From: Erythrobacter sp. HKB08
GTDB lineage: Bacteria > Pseudomonadota > Alphaproteobacteria > Sphingomonadales > Sphingomonadaceae
Length of the DNA stretch: 64,000 nucleotides
Direction: 5' to 3'
NCBI RefSeq assembly: GCF_004114695.1
Contig: NZ_CP035310.1
Coordinates: forward strand, 372,001-436,000
Shown here in pieces: positions 30,776 through 41,228 of this stretch. The position numbers were made by a program, and so were the translations under genes. Below the pieces are notes generated by a model. That model did not search any database, was not told where the DNA came from, and worked only from the letters and a program-made list of their open reading frames with translations. The stretch's first letter is position 1; every line of letters begins with the position of its first letter.

Positions 30776-31573
30776 CTACTCGCCCTTGAAGACCGGCGCG
30801 CGTTTTTCGAGCAGCGCGTCGACGCCTTCCATGTGGTCGTCCGTCACATGCATCAGCGCCTGGGCATTGGCTGCCATCTCGAGCGCGGTGTCGTAGCTCG
30901 TGTGCCGGCCCTGGCGCAGCAGGTTCTTCGCCTGGCGCAGTGCGTGGGGCGGCATCTTCGCAACCTTCGCCGCGAGGGCATTAGCCTCGTCCATCAGCGC
31001 TTCGGGTTCGACCACCCGGCTGACGAGGCCCCAGTCGAGCGCCGTTGCCGGGTCGATCACGTCCCCAGTGTAGAACAACTCCGAAGCGCGCGCCTCGCCG
31101 ATGATGCGCGGCAGGATCCAGGTGCCGCCATCGCCCGGAATGATGCCGAGCTTTAGGAAGGTAACGCCGAACTTCGCGCGTCCGCTCGCGATACGCATGT
31201 CGGCAAGGCAGGCGAGGTCGCAGCCAAGACCGATCGCAGGCCCGTTGACCGCCGCAATCAGCGGTACGCGCAGGCCGTAGAGCGCCCGCAGGATGCGGTG
31301 GATGTTGTTGCGGTATCCGTCGGCGATGGCAGGAGCCGTGCCGCCGAAATTGCCGGTCCTCTCCTTCATCGCCTTGATGTCGCCGCCCGCAGAGAAGGCG
31401 CGACCCGCACCGGTCAGGATCACGCAGCGCACGTCCATGTCTGAATTGATTGCGTCGCATGCCTCGACAAAGGCATCGCCGTCTCCGGCTGCACCGAGCG
31501 GGTTCATGCTCTCGGGACGATTGAGCGTCAGCGTGGTGACGTGGCCGGATTTTTCGATCGTGAGAAGCGACAT
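30776..31573 (-). CDS. Enoyl-CoA hydratase/isomerase (crotonase) family
   Basis: The 265-residue protein has the crotonase oxyanion motifs FSAGGDIKAM near residue 62 and AVNGPAIGLGCDLACLADMR near 107. The classical hydratase Glu pair is not conserved: the first position is Asp (GLGCDLA) and the second is Phe (FGVTFLKLG), while an Asp appears in IIPGDGGTWILPR. This pattern fits enoyl-CoA isomerases better than hydratases. It stands alone on the minus strand; the 242 bases upstream hold no gene. Confidence 0.92.
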   Translation of the reverse strand: MSLLTIEKSGHVTTLTLNRPESMNPLGAAGDGDAFVEACDAINSDMDVRCVILTGAGRAFSAGGDIKAMKERTGNFGGTAPAIADGYRNNIHRILRALYGLRVPLIAAVNGPAIGLGCDLACLADMRIASGRAKFGVTFLKLGIIPGDGGTWILPRIIGEARASELFYTGDVIDPATALDWGLVSRVVEPEALMDEANALAAKVAKMPPHALRQAKNLLRQGRHTSYDTALEMAANAQALMHVTDDHMEGVDALLEKRAPVFKGE

Positions 31574-31815
31574 GGGCGTGAGGTTTCCTTTCGCCTGCGC
31601 TTGTGCCAGCCGCTCTTCCCCGCGTCACCCCTGCCGATAGCTTCAAGCCGGTTAACCGCGGTCCGAGACGAGCAAACCGGCGGTTTCCTGCCGTTCTTCC
31701 GGCCCAGCACCGCCGCCCGATAGGACGAAATTAACAGTCCTGCGAAAGGGATTGATGACCCGGCAGCGGCTAATTCGAGGCCGGGCTCGCAAAACGATCG
31801 GGTGGTGGAACCACG

Positions 31816-32010
31816 ATGTCGAAACTCAGTATTGGCCTCACATTCGTAACGATCGCTCTGATCATCGTTGCCGCAATGTACCAGATGCCATTCGCCTCGA
31901 ACGGCAGCGGCGTGCTGCTCGTCGCAGGCCTCGTCTATGCCTATTGGGTCGCCAAGCGCGAGCTGCACCTGCTCGCCTACGCCAAGGCCGAAGCCGAGGC
32001 GGAGGACTGA
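31816..32010 (+). CDS. Small two-helix membrane protein, 64 aa
   Basis: The product has two hydrophobic helices (about residues 6-22 and 31-47) and a highly acidic C-terminus built of repeated Ala-Glu. The start MSKLSIGLTFVTIALIIVAA is in a clean frame with an acceptable GGTGGAA upstream. No family is recognised. It is convergent with dxs, whose stop is 16 bases away. Confidence 0.72.
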   Translation: MSKLSIGLTFVTIALIIVAAMYQMPFASNGSGVLLVAGLVYAYWVAKRELHLLAYAKAEAEAED

Positions 32011-32025
32011 GCGAAGCCTGGGCGG

Positions 32026-33948
32026 TTAGGCCCGCGCTTCTTCCACGCCGGTGCTGTTGTGGCGCAGCGCCTTCAGCACCGTGTCGACGATCTGCGGGGC
32101 GTTCAGCCCGGCCTCGTCATACTGCTTTTCCGGCGAATCCTGGTCCTGGAAGATGTCGGGCAGGCGCATGGTGCGGATCTTGAGACCGGCATCGGTCAGG
32201 CCCTCGTCGCTCGCGAAAGTCAGCACATGGGCGCCGAGGCCGCCGATGGCGCCTTCCTCGACCGTCACGACGACTTCGTGGCTGCGCATGAGCTTCTCGA
32301 TCAACGCGGTGTCGAGCGGCTTGGCGAAGCGCATGTCGGCAACCGTGGTCGAGAGGCCCTTCGCTTCGAGCTGGTCGGCGGCCTTCTTGGCCTCTTCCAG
32401 CCGCGCGCCGAGCGAGAGGATCGCGACCTTGCTCCCTTCGCGCACGATGCGGCCCTTGCCGATCTCGAGCTTCTCGAGCTTCTCCGGGATTTCGACCCCA
32501 GTGCCCGCGCCGCGCGGATAGCGGAAGGCGATGGGCCCGTCGTCATATTCGGCGGCGGTGTAGGTCATGTGCGCCAGTTCCGCCTCGTCGGCGGCGGCCA
32601 TCACGACCATGTTGGGCAGCGTCGCGAGATAGGTGATGTCGAACGCGCCGGCGTGGGTGCAGCCGTCTGCCCCGACGAGGCCTGCGCGGTCGATCGCGAA
32701 GCGAACGGGCAGGTTCTGGATCGCGACATCGTGCACTACCTGGTCGTAGGCGCGCTGGAGGAAGGTCGAATAGATCGCCGCGAAGGGGCGCATGCCCTGC
32801 GCGGCAAGACCGGCGGCGAAGGTGACGCCATGCTGTTCGGCAATGCCGACGTCGAAGCTGCGTTCGGGATGCGCCTTGGCGAAGCGGTCGACGCCCGTAC
32901 CGCTTGGCATGGCGGCGGTGATGGCGCAGATGCGCTTGTCGGTTTCGGCCAGCTTGGCGAGCGTGTCGCCGAACACGTTCTGGTAGTTCGGCGGGCCGCC
33001 CTTGGACTTCTTCTGCTCGCCAGTGATGACGTCGAACTTGGCAACGCCGTGATACTTGTCGGCGCTCTGTTCGGCGGGCTCGTAGCCCTTGCCCTTGACG
33101 GTCACGACATGGATCAGGACCGGACCCTGCTCGCTGTCGCGGACGTTCTCGAGCACCGGGATCAGGTGGTCGAGATTGTGCCCGTCGATCGGGCCGACGT
33201 AGTAGAAGCCGAGCTCCTCGAACAGCGTGCCGCCCATCGCCATGCCGCGGGTATATTCCTCCGCCTTGCCGACTGCCTTGTGCACGCGGCGCGAAAGCTT
33301 GGAGGTGACCTTCGAGGCGAGGTTGCGCAGGCCGAGATATTCGCTCGATGACACGGTGCGCGCGAGATAGGCCGACAGGCCGCCGACCGGCGGGGCGATC
33401 GACATGTCGTTGTCGTTGAGGATGACGATCAGGCGATTGCCCGCCTGTTCGGCGTTGTTCATCGCCTCATAGGCCATGCCGGCGCTCATCGCGCCGTCGC
33501 CGATCACCGCAATGCCGCGGCCCGGCTGGTCGTTGAGCTTGTTGGCGATGGCAAAGCCGAGCGCCGCCGAAATCGAGGTCGAGGAATGCGCCGCGCCGAA
33601 CGGGTCGTATTCGCTTTCCGCGCGCTTGGTGAAGCCGGACAGGCCGCCGCCCTGGCGCAACGTACGGATGCGGTCGCGCCGCCCGGTGATGATCTTGTGC
33701 GGGTAGCACTGGTGGCCCACGTCCCAGATCAGCTTGTCGTCGGGCGTGTTGAACACATAGTGGATCGCAGTGGTCAGCTCGACCACGCCGAGGCCGGATC
33801 CGAGGTGGCCGCCGGACGTGCTGACCGCATCGATCATTTCGGCGCGAAGCTCGTCGGCGAACTGGCGAAGCTGGCTCTTATCCAGCTTGCGGAGATCCGC
33901 CGGATATTCGACGGTATCAAGAAGAGGAGTCTTGGGGGGCTGGGACAT
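32026..33948 (-). CDS. dxs: 1-deoxy-D-xylulose-5-phosphate synthase
   Basis: This 640-residue thiamine-diphosphate enzyme catalyses the first step of the MEP isoprenoid pathway, condensing pyruvate with glyceraldehyde 3-phosphate. It shows the N-terminal [12 protein letters not shown] and [12 protein letters not shown], the ThDP motif [17 protein letters not shown], the transketolase domain with [16 protein letters not shown] (catalytic Glu) and the C-terminal domain with [12 protein letters not shown]. The start at 33948 (MSQPPKTP) is chosen over 33969. It feeds isoprenoid genes, including those at 57401-62316. Confidence 0.97.
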   Translation of the reverse strand: MSQPPKTPLLDTVEYPADLRKLDKSQLRQFADELRAEMIDAVSTSGGHLGSGLGVVELTTAIHYVFNTPDDKLIWDVGHQCYPHKIITGRRDRIRTLRQGGGLSGFTKRAESEYDPFGAAHSSTSISAALGFAIANKLNDQPGRGIAVIGDGAMSAGMAYEAMNNAEQAGNRLIVILNDNDMSIAPPVGGLSAYLARTVSSSEYLGLRNLASKVTSKLSRRVHKAVGKAEEYTRGMAMGGTLFEELGFYYVGPIDGHNLDHLIPVLENVRDSEQGPVLIHVVTVKGKGYEPAEQSADKYHGVAKFDVITGEQKKSKGGPPNYQNVFGDTLAKLAETDKRICAITAAMPSGTGVDRFAKAHPERSFDVGIAEQHGVTFAAGLAAQGMRPFAAIYSTFLQRAYDQVVHDVAIQNLPVRFAIDRAGLVGADGCTHAGAFDITYLATLPNMVVMAAADEAELAHMTYTAAEYDDGPIAFRYPRGAGTGVEIPEKLEKLEIGKGRIVREGSKVAILSLGARLEEAKKAADQLEAKGLSTTVADMRFAKPLDTALIEKLMRSHEVVVTVEEGAIGGLGAHVLTFASDEGLTDAGLKIRTMRLPDIFQDQDSPEKQYDEAGLNAPQIVDTVLKALRHNSTGVEEARA

Positions 33949-34022
33949 GGATTCAGGCTCTAGCCTCACCCTTCACGCTTGTCGATTCCGGCTGGAAGCT
34001 CTTGCGAATTAGGCAAGAAGCG

Positions 34023-34961
34023 TCACGGACCGCTGCCCGCGCCCGCCGACTGGTCGGAAGCGGCAGGCTCGGCGATTGCGCGGTTGCAGCCGTCCTCGCC
34101 ATAGGTGAGCGTTCCGCCCTCTTCGCGCTGGAAAGTGAGGAAGCCGCTGGACGGCGGCAGGCAGATGCGCCCTCCGGTCCGCACGCGGCTGCCCAGCGGG
34201 TAGAACCGGCGCGCCACCTCCGATCCGCGAATGACGATCATGTAGGTCTCGCGCGGGGATGTTGATGCGCTACGGACCGAGCCTGTTCGCACGCGGCGGT
34301 TCTTGCTGGTGAGGTTGGCGAAAGCGCTGCGCGTCGAGACACCCCGGATGCCGGCGATCTGGCACTCCGCGCCCTCGATCGTTCGGACGATCGCTCCGGT
34401 AAAGAGCGACACGCGGCTGCCCTCTTCAAGGCAGATCCTGGTCGCGGCGACGATTTTCGTCCCGGCAGGGAAGCGCGGCGCATCGGGTCCGGTCGACGCG
34501 GCGATAATCAGCTCGTCGGGATCGAAGGCGATTGCTTCGGGTATCGGCGGAAGGGTTTCCTCTTCGGGTTCCTCGGCCGGCTCTTCGCCCCCGCGTGGTG
34601 GGGCAGCCATGCAGCCCTCGCCCGAAAACAGCAGCGCTTCGGGCTTTTCGTCGGCGCTCTCGCGCTTGCGTCCGAAGACGACGAAATCGCCCGCATCCTC
34701 GAGGCAGACTATCGCGGTTTCGGGCAGGGTGAAGCCCCTTGGATAGAGGCTCTTGCCCCAGGGCGAACCGTCGATCGCGACGAGGCTCGGCCCGCTGGGT
34801 GGCAGGGCGGCGAGTTCCTCGTCGGTGAGCTCGACCGGTTCGGCGGCCTCGGCTTCGGGTACGTCGGTTTCAGGCACCTCCTCGTCCTGCGCCGAAGCAG
34901 GTGCTGCGAAAGCGAGCATGCCGGGCAGGCCGGCCAGGGCGAGAGCACGCCAGGTCGTCAC
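34023..34961 (-). CDS. Exported protein with three two-cysteine repeat modules
   Basis: The 312-residue protein starts with GTG overlapping the preceding stop (GTGA) and has a Sec signal ending ASAQDE. Three copies of a roughly 50-residue module follow at about residues 59-117 (Cys86, Cys117), 151-200 (Cys177, Cys200) and 241-292 (Cys267, Cys292). Each runs: hydrophobic strand, YPxG or FPAG, I/VCL, a strand pair, GG or EG, then GxGC. Module 3 is typical: RRFYPLGSRVRTGGRICLPP. Acidic linkers separate the modules, and the tail AGAGSGP is shared with the next protein. I do not recognise the family. The two Cys per module probably form a disulfide in the periplasm. Confidence 0.8.
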   Translation of the reverse strand: MTTWRALALAGLPGMLAFAAPASAQDEEVPETDVPEAEAAEPVELTDEELAALPPSGPSLVAIDGSPWGKSLYPRGFTLPETAIVCLEDAGDFVVFGRKRESADEKPEALLFSGEGCMAAPPRGGEEPAEEPEEETLPPIPEAIAFDPDELIIAASTGPDAPRFPAGTKIVAATRICLEEGSRVSLFTGAIVRTIEGAECQIAGIRGVSTRSAFANLTSKNRRVRTGSVRSASTSPRETYMIVIRGSEVARRFYPLGSRVRTGGRICLPPSSGFLTFQREEGGTLTYGEDGCNRAIAEPAASDQSAGAGSGP

Positions 34962-35362
34962 GGACCGCTCCCCGCGCCGGCTTCCTCGCCATTGCGGCGC
35001 GGCTCCTCGATGACCTTGTTGCAGCCGCCCCCGCCGTAAGTGACCGTCCCCCCGTCCGAGCGCTGGAAAGTGAGGAAGCGCGCCCCTGCCGGCAGGCAGA
35101 TGCGGGCATTGACCGGGACCACGCGCCCCATCGGGTACCAGACGAGCGCATTGTCCGAACCGCGAATGACGAACATCTCGGGCATCGGAGCCGGGGCTGC
35201 ACGCGGTGGCGGAGGCGGCGGAGGCGGCGGAGGTGGCGGTGGCGGGGCAGCAGCTTCGGCCATCGGCGCATCATATGCGGACTGGCAGCCGGCAAGGCTC
35301 GCGACCGCCACGAAGACGAAGGCGATGTTCCTGACTGCCTGCCTGCTTCTTTCGCTTGCCAA
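34958..35362 (-). CDS. Lipoprotein with proline tract and one two-cysteine module
   Basis: The 134-residue protein has a lipoprotein signal with lipobox LAGC (Cys26). A run of 14 prolines at residues 40-53 acts as a stiff spacer. A single module follows at about 62-114 (LVWYPMGRVVPVNARICLPA, then FLTFQRSDGGTVTYGGGGC; Cys89 and Cys114). It ends AGAGSGP like the downstream protein. The poly-Pro tract is encoded by a GGC/GGA-type repeat at about 35204-35245 and may vary in length. It probably displays the module away from the membrane. It is the middle of three homologous genes behind the CHASE2 cyclase. Confidence 0.8.
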   Translation of the reverse strand: MASERSRQAVRNIAFVFVAVASLAGCQSAYDAPMAEAAAPPPPPPPPPPPPPPRAAPAPMPEMFVIRGSDNALVWYPMGRVVPVNARICLPAGARFLTFQRSDGGTVTYGGGGCNKVIEEPRRNGEEAGAGSGP

Positions 35363-35452
35363 AACCGCACCCCCTTGAATTCATTTCGTGCGGCGACCCG
35401 GTCGCATCATGCCACAAACCCGCGTGGCTGCTCAACGGCTTACTCGCACGCG

Positions 35453-36127
35453 CTACGGGCCGTCGCCGCCTCCCGGTCCTTGCCCGTCGATGCGAACATC
35501 CTCCTGTTTCGCCCGGCAAGTGCCGCCTTCGACGGTGACGAGACCGCCGTCCTCGCGCTGGAAAGTGACCGAGCCGGAGAAGGGCGGAAGGCACACTCGC
35601 CCGTCGACCCGCACGCGCGTGCCGAGCGGATACCATGCCAGCGCGGCCGGCGATCCGCGCAGGACGAACATCTGCTTGGGCGGAGGTGGCGGACGGCGTT
35701 CAACCCTTCGCTGGGAGCGACGGGCCTCTTCACGCTCCCTCGCACGCGCGGCAGCTTCTTCGGCGCTCATCGAGCCTCCCACTATCCGAGCATTGCGACG
35801 CTCGATCTCCTCCTCGCTCAACACATCGACATATTGGCAGGTCGGCCCGGTGAGCGTTCGCTCGACTTCCTGCGCCGCAACGACGAGGAATTCGTCCTCC
35901 TCCAGGCAGAACAGTTGCGAAACCGGAAAGCTCTCGCCCGCCGGGTAACGATCGCGCGCGCCGCGCGAAGCATCGAGGATCGCTACCTGCACATCATCGA
36001 GCGGTTTGACCGAGGAAATCGGCGCACCGACCATTCCATCGGCATCGGGCTGGGTAACGACCGGCGTAGCGCAGGCAGCGAGCGCACAAGGCGCGAGCGC
36101 AATCGCGCTATTTCGAACCCAAGACAT
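35453..36127 (-). CDS. Lipoprotein with two two-cysteine modules
   Basis: The 224-residue protein starts inside the end of the cyclase gene (20-base overlap). It has a lipobox LAAC (Cys19). Module 1 lies at about 47-97 (Cys74, Cys97), and module 2 at about 153-204 (Cys179, Cys204; LAWYPLGTRVRVDGRVCLPP). Between them is a charged helix (about 104-146, rich in Glu, Arg and Ala), likely a coiled coil, and a PPPPP stretch. The tail GPGGGDGP resembles those of its two neighbours. The start at 36127 is preferred because it gives a clean signal peptide; a longer frame to 36313 would not. Confidence 0.82.
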   Translation of the reverse strand: MSWVRNSAIALAPCALAACATPVVTQPDADGMVGAPISSVKPLDDVQVAILDASRGARDRYPAGESFPVSQLFCLEEDEFLVVAAQEVERTLTGPTCQYVDVLSEEEIERRNARIVGGSMSAEEAAARAREREEARRSQRRVERRPPPPPKQMFVLRGSPAALAWYPLGTRVRVDGRVCLPPFSGSVTFQREDGGLVTVEGGTCRAKQEDVRIDGQGPGGGDGP

Positions 36128-38147
36128 AGGCCTCCCCCTTGCCGACTGTTTCCCACCGCTCGACCAGTGACGCGATTGCCGGATCCTTCGCCGACAGGGC
36201 GGCCAGTTTCTCCCGCCCGGCCAGGCCTTCCGCAAGCGCTGCCGCCACTGCCTCGGCCCTGTCGCGCTGCTCTGTCCCCACGGGCTGGTAGACCGGGATC
36301 GGCGTATCGACACCCGACATGACGATGCTGCCGAGCGGCATATAGGCGAAATGCGACGCGGCCTTGCGCACGCTCTCGCTCACCAGGATGTGCGAACCGA
36401 GATACTTGTTCGCGCCTTCGAGCCGCGCGGCAGTATTCATCGCATCGCCGAGCGCGGTGTACTGGATGCGCTGGCGACCACCGAAATTGCCGACGATCAC
36501 CTTGCCGCAATGCAGGCCAATGCGCGTGCGGCCGAGCTGCTCGCCCTGCTTTGCCACTTCGGCACGAAAAGCCTCCGCCTTCTCATGCAGCGCAAGCGCG
36601 CAGGCGACGGCATTCTTCGCGTCCTCGGGCTTGCCGATCGGCGCGCCCCAGAAGGCGACGATCGCATCGCCGACGAATTTGTCGATCGTGCCCTCGTGTC
36701 GCAGGATCACCTCGCTCATCTCGTCGAGGTAGCGGTTGAGGATTTCCGCGGTCGTTTGCGGCTGCTGGTTGTGGCTGATCCGGGTGAAGCCTTCGAGATC
36801 GGTGAAGAGCATGAAGAGCTCGCGCTCCTCGCCCTTGAGTTCCAGCTTCTCGGGATCGGCGAGGATTTCCTGCGCGACCGTCGCCGGCAGGTACTTGCCG
36901 AGCGCGCCGCGAGCGAAGCGCCGTTCGCGCGACGTGCGCGCCCCGGCAAGGTAGCTGAACCCGCCGAGCGCAATGCCGAGCGTCAGGAGCCAGCCGAAGA
37001 CCGGGATGCTCAAGAGGTCGAAACCGGCCCAGCGTAGAAGAGGCGCGAGGCTCGCCCAGAGTGCGAGCAGTCCGACCGTCGCAAGAGCGAACAGCGTCGA
37101 GGAACGGTCGCGCGTTCCCGTCACCGCACCGGCGAGCGCGAGCAGGAGGGCGACGAACAGGGCCAGCCACCACGGCAATGGAGCGGGGAAATCGCCGTCC
37201 AGCGCCTGTCGCAGCATGTGCGCGTGCACGGCGACACCGGGAATCTCGTCCTCGCCCGCGATGCGCGTGATCGGGGTCGCGAAGCGGTCGGCGTTGAAGA
37301 TGCCGAGCCCGATCAGCACGTATTTGTCTCGGAAGAGCGGCCCCATCCGCGCGGCTGCTTCCGGCGATTGGAAGGCCGACATGGAGAAATCGGGAAAGAC
37401 CCCCGCCGCCTCGCTGCCCGGAGGCGAACCGGCTTCGGCATCGGGCACATAGCGCGTGAAGCTTATCGAGCCCTCGTAGGCGAAGCCCTCTTCCTCCATC
37501 CCTGCAACTGCGGCCGAAAGCGGGATCTGCGCTACCGCGTCTTCCACTGCCCCGTCACGCCGGGGCCAGCGGCGTGCGACATTCGCCTCGTCGGTCCCGA
37601 TCATCGGCGAGCTGCGCGTCACGTCGCCGCCCGCGATCTTGCGCCAGATGAGATCCTGGTGCGCGGCGGATTCACTCGCGATCGAAGGGCTCCAGAACCC
37701 TCCGCCGTCGCGCTTGGGATCGGCGTAGAGCATGACGATGGGCGTCTTGCTGCTTGCCAGCGCCTCTGTCAGCACGTCTTCGTCGTCGGTCGGCTGGGCG
37801 AAGAAGAAATCGATCCCGATCATCTTCGCCCCGCCCTCGTCCGCCGCGCGGATCGCATTGGCGAGCACCTGCCGGTCGATCGGGCTGGTCTTTTGCGAAA
37901 CCCGCGCAGTCGCATCGTCGTAGAGCAGCAGGGCGATATCCGGATCGCGCTGGCTGGACGTCGGTGCGAGCAGGTAGGCGTAGATATCGTGCGCAAGCCG
38001 CTCGACACTGGAGAGCGGCGGGAGGCCGGGCGAAACGAGCGGCGGAACGAGGCTCGCGAGCAGGATCAGGCAGGCGGCGATAAGCCCCTTGCGCTTCCCG
38101 GCCCGGCTTTCCCCCTCGCCGAGCCCGATGGCCTCGCCTAGCTGCAC
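36108..38147 (-). CDS. CHASE2-domain adenylate/guanylate cyclase
   Basis: The 679-residue membrane receptor cyclase has an N-terminal helix (LIAACLILLASLV), an extracytoplasmic CHASE2 sensor (about residues 40-320) and three helices ending SYLAGARTS. A class III catalytic domain follows near 420-610. Both metal-binding Asps are present (LFTDLEGFT, D450; KFVGDAIVAFW, D494), with a purine-recognising Lys490 and the transition-state motif GDAMNTAARLE, so it should be active. The likely start is the GTG at 38145-38147, overlapping the Fur-family stop by 10 bases. Specificity for ATP is suggested by Lys490 and the Asp in TALGD. Confidence 0.9.
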   Translation of the reverse strand: MQLGEAIGLGEGESRAGKRKGLIAACLILLASLVPPLVSPGLPPLSSVERLAHDIYAYLLAPTSSQRDPDIALLLYDDATARVSQKTSPIDRQVLANAIRAADEGGAKMIGIDFFFAQPTDDEDVLTEALASSKTPIVMLYADPKRDGGGFWSPSIASESAAHQDLIWRKIAGGDVTRSSPMIGTDEANVARRWPRRDGAVEDAVAQIPLSAAVAGMEEEGFAYEGSISFTRYVPDAEAGSPPGSEAAGVFPDFSMSAFQSPEAAARMGPLFRDKYVLIGLGIFNADRFATPITRIAGEDEIPGVAVHAHMLRQALDGDFPAPLPWWLALFVALLLALAGAVTGTRDRSSTLFALATVGLLALWASLAPLLRWAGFDLLSIPVFGWLLTLGIALGGFSYLAGARTSRERRFARGALGKYLPATVAQEILADPEKLELKGEERELFMLFTDLEGFTRISHNQQPQTTAEILNRYLDEMSEVILRHEGTIDKFVGDAIVAFWGAPIGKPEDAKNAVACALALHEKAEAFRAEVAKQGEQLGRTRIGLHCGKVIVGNFGGRQRIQYTALGDAMNTAARLEGANKYLGSHILVSESVRKAASHFAYMPLGSIVMSGVDTPIPVYQPVGTEQRDRAEAVAAALAEGLAGREKLAALSAKDPAIASLVERWETVGKGEAYVLGSK

Positions 38148-38602
38148 GCGGCGCAGAGACCCCTGACTTCGATGATCGGCCGCTCGGCCTTGAAGCTGCA
38201 ATCCTGCGCGACGCTGCGGACCGATCGGGCGATCTCGTCCTGGTCGACATGGGTCGCCTCGCCGCATTTGTCGCATACGAGGAAGATGCAGTCGTGCAGG
38301 CAGCCCGGATGGCTGTTGGCGAGATAGGCATTCGCGCTCTCGACCCGCAGCGCGAGATTGTTCGTCACGAACAGATCGAGGATACGATAGACGCTGTTGG
38401 GCGCAACGCGCTTGCCGCGAGACCGCGACAGGTTGTCGGCGATATCATAGGCCGAGGCCGGCTTGTCGTGCCGGGCAAGCTCGGTGAAGACATCGGCGCG
38501 AAGGCCGGTCCACTGCTCGCCCGCCCCGGTCAGCGCCGCGCGCGCGGCATCGACGAGGTTGTCGCCCGAATGTTCGTGGTGCTTGTGATCGTGACCGCCC
38601 AT
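38138..38602 (-). CDS. Fur-family zinc regulator, Zur-like
   Basis: The 154-residue repressor has a His-rich N-terminus (MGGHDHKHHEHSGD), a winged helix (ASAYDIADNLSRSRGKRVAP and NSVYRILDLFVTNN) and a dimerisation domain with two structural zinc CxxC pairs (VCDKCG and GLCAACS). CLHDCIF and the His-rich segment fit Zur, the zinc-uptake regulator, better than Fur. An upstream ATG at 38623 would add seven residues. It overlaps the cyclase start, so the cyclase and module-protein operon may respond to zinc status, although that link is only positional. Confidence 0.88.
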   Translation of the reverse strand: MGGHDHKHHEHSGDNLVDAARAALTGAGEQWTGLRADVFTELARHDKPASAYDIADNLSRSRGKRVAPNSVYRILDLFVTNNLALRVESANAYLANSHPGCLHDCIFLVCDKCGEATHVDQDEIARSVRSVAQDCSFKAERPIIEVRGLCAACS

Positions 38603-38644
38603 GCGCCGGATATAGCGAGCCATTGGCGCAACGCCAATCTCGCG

Positions 38645-39325
38645 TCACCCGTCGCGCAGGAAGCTGCTACGATAATGCGAGGGATACATCCGCTTGAGCG
38701 CGTTCACCTTGGGCTTGTCCCACCGCAGGATGTAGCCGTGGCGCGGGTTCTTCGCCGCGAAATCCTGGTGATAGTCCTCCGCCGGATAGAAGGCGCGGTA
38801 GCTTTCGACCGTGGTCACGATGGGCCGCGACCATTTGCCCGACGCTTCCATCTGCTTGAGGTAAGCGGCGGCAACCTTGCGCTGCTCGGCGTTCACCGGG
38901 ATCAGCTCGGCATTGTAATGCGCCCCGCGATCCGGACCCTGCCGGTTTTTGAGCGTCGGGTCGGCGACGACCGAGAAGAAGATGCGCAAGAGCTCGTCAT
39001 AACGCACGACCTTGGGGTCGTAGGTGATGCGAACCGCCTCGACATGGTTGGTGAGCCCGCTGCTGACGAGATCGTATTTCGCGGTCGAGGATTTCCCGCC
39101 GTGATAGCCGGAGACCGCGCTCTTCACGCCTTTCACATGGCTGAAAACGGCTTCGACGCCCCAGAAGCAGCCGCCCGCGAAGACAGCGGTCTTGAGGCCC
39201 ATGCCTTCATTAGCGAAGCGCTTGGCTGCGGGTGCGGCGACCGGGCGTTCGAGTGCCTGCGCCGGCTCGGCACAGGAAGCGGTCAGCAATGCAAAGGGAA
39301 CGAGCGCACCGAAAAGGCGCTTCAT
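38645..39325 (-). CDS. msrA: Exported peptide-methionine (S)-S-oxide reductase
   Basis: The 226-residue MsrA has a lipoprotein-type signal (MKRLFGALVPFALLTASC) and the catalytic motif AGGCFWGVEAVF with the nucleophilic Cys. The substrate-binding stretch is SGYHGG, and the DRGAHYNAELIP-like region appears as RGAHYNAELIPV. It complements the exported MsrB at 22710. The start at 39325 overlaps the stop of a 45-residue membrane-protein gene (ATGA), implying cotranslation. Confidence 0.95.
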   Translation of the reverse strand: MKRLFGALVPFALLTASCAEPAQALERPVAAPAAKRFANEGMGLKTAVFAGGCFWGVEAVFSHVKGVKSAVSGYHGGKSSTAKYDLVSSGLTNHVEAVRITYDPKVVRYDELLRIFFSVVADPTLKNRQGPDRGAHYNAELIPVNAEQRKVAAAYLKQMEASGKWSRPIVTTVESYRAFYPAEDYHQDFAAKNPRHGYILRWDKPKVNALKRMYPSHYRSSFLRDG

Positions 39326-39459
39326 CGCGCGGTTTGCGCTGCCGCTTCGGGAAGCGCGGCCTGCGCCATGTCCGGCCCGATCTGGAACAGCAGCATCAGC
39401 GCCCCGGCTGCGAAGCCGATGGCGAAATTGCGCGTCAGGTCGGATTTCAAAAAGCTCAT
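39322..39459 (-). CDS. Small membrane protein coupled to msrA, 45 aa
   Basis: A 45-residue frame starts MSFLKSDLTRNFAIGFAAGA, continues with a hydrophobic stretch (about residues 11-27), and ends in an Ala/Gln-rich tail. The TGA overlaps the msrA ATG, good evidence that it is translated. Its basic N-terminus and single membrane segment suggest a cytoplasmic-in orientation. No family is known to me. Upstream, 39460-39634 holds no gene; a TGTATATACG sequence at 39574-39583 is the only notable motif. Confidence 0.6.
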   Translation of the reverse strand: MSFLKSDLTRNFAIGFAAGALMLLFQIGPDMAQAALPEAAAQTAR

Positions 39460-39634
39460 GGTTCCGATTCGTTTTGTTCGTTCGAGAGATCATTTAGCGC
39501 TCGACCTCTTTCCATCGGGTGAATGACATGTCGTCTCCCGGTCATTCGCCGCGGGGCGTCGACCGGTTACACCTGTATATACGAAAGAAGCGCGCTGCCG
39601 GATGCAGGCGGGCGAATGCCCTGGTGGCGGAAGT

Positions 39635-41221
<1,587 letters not shown>

Positions 41222-41228
41222 CGCGGCG

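Noticed and set aside
35204-35245. GGC/GGA simple repeat as a regulatory or CRISPR-like repeat
   Set aside because: It is in frame and encodes the 14-proline stalk of a lipoprotein; no spacers exist.
39574-39583. TGTATATACG near-palindrome upstream of the msrA micro-operon
   Set aside because: A single short motif without a second copy or known match; could be chance.
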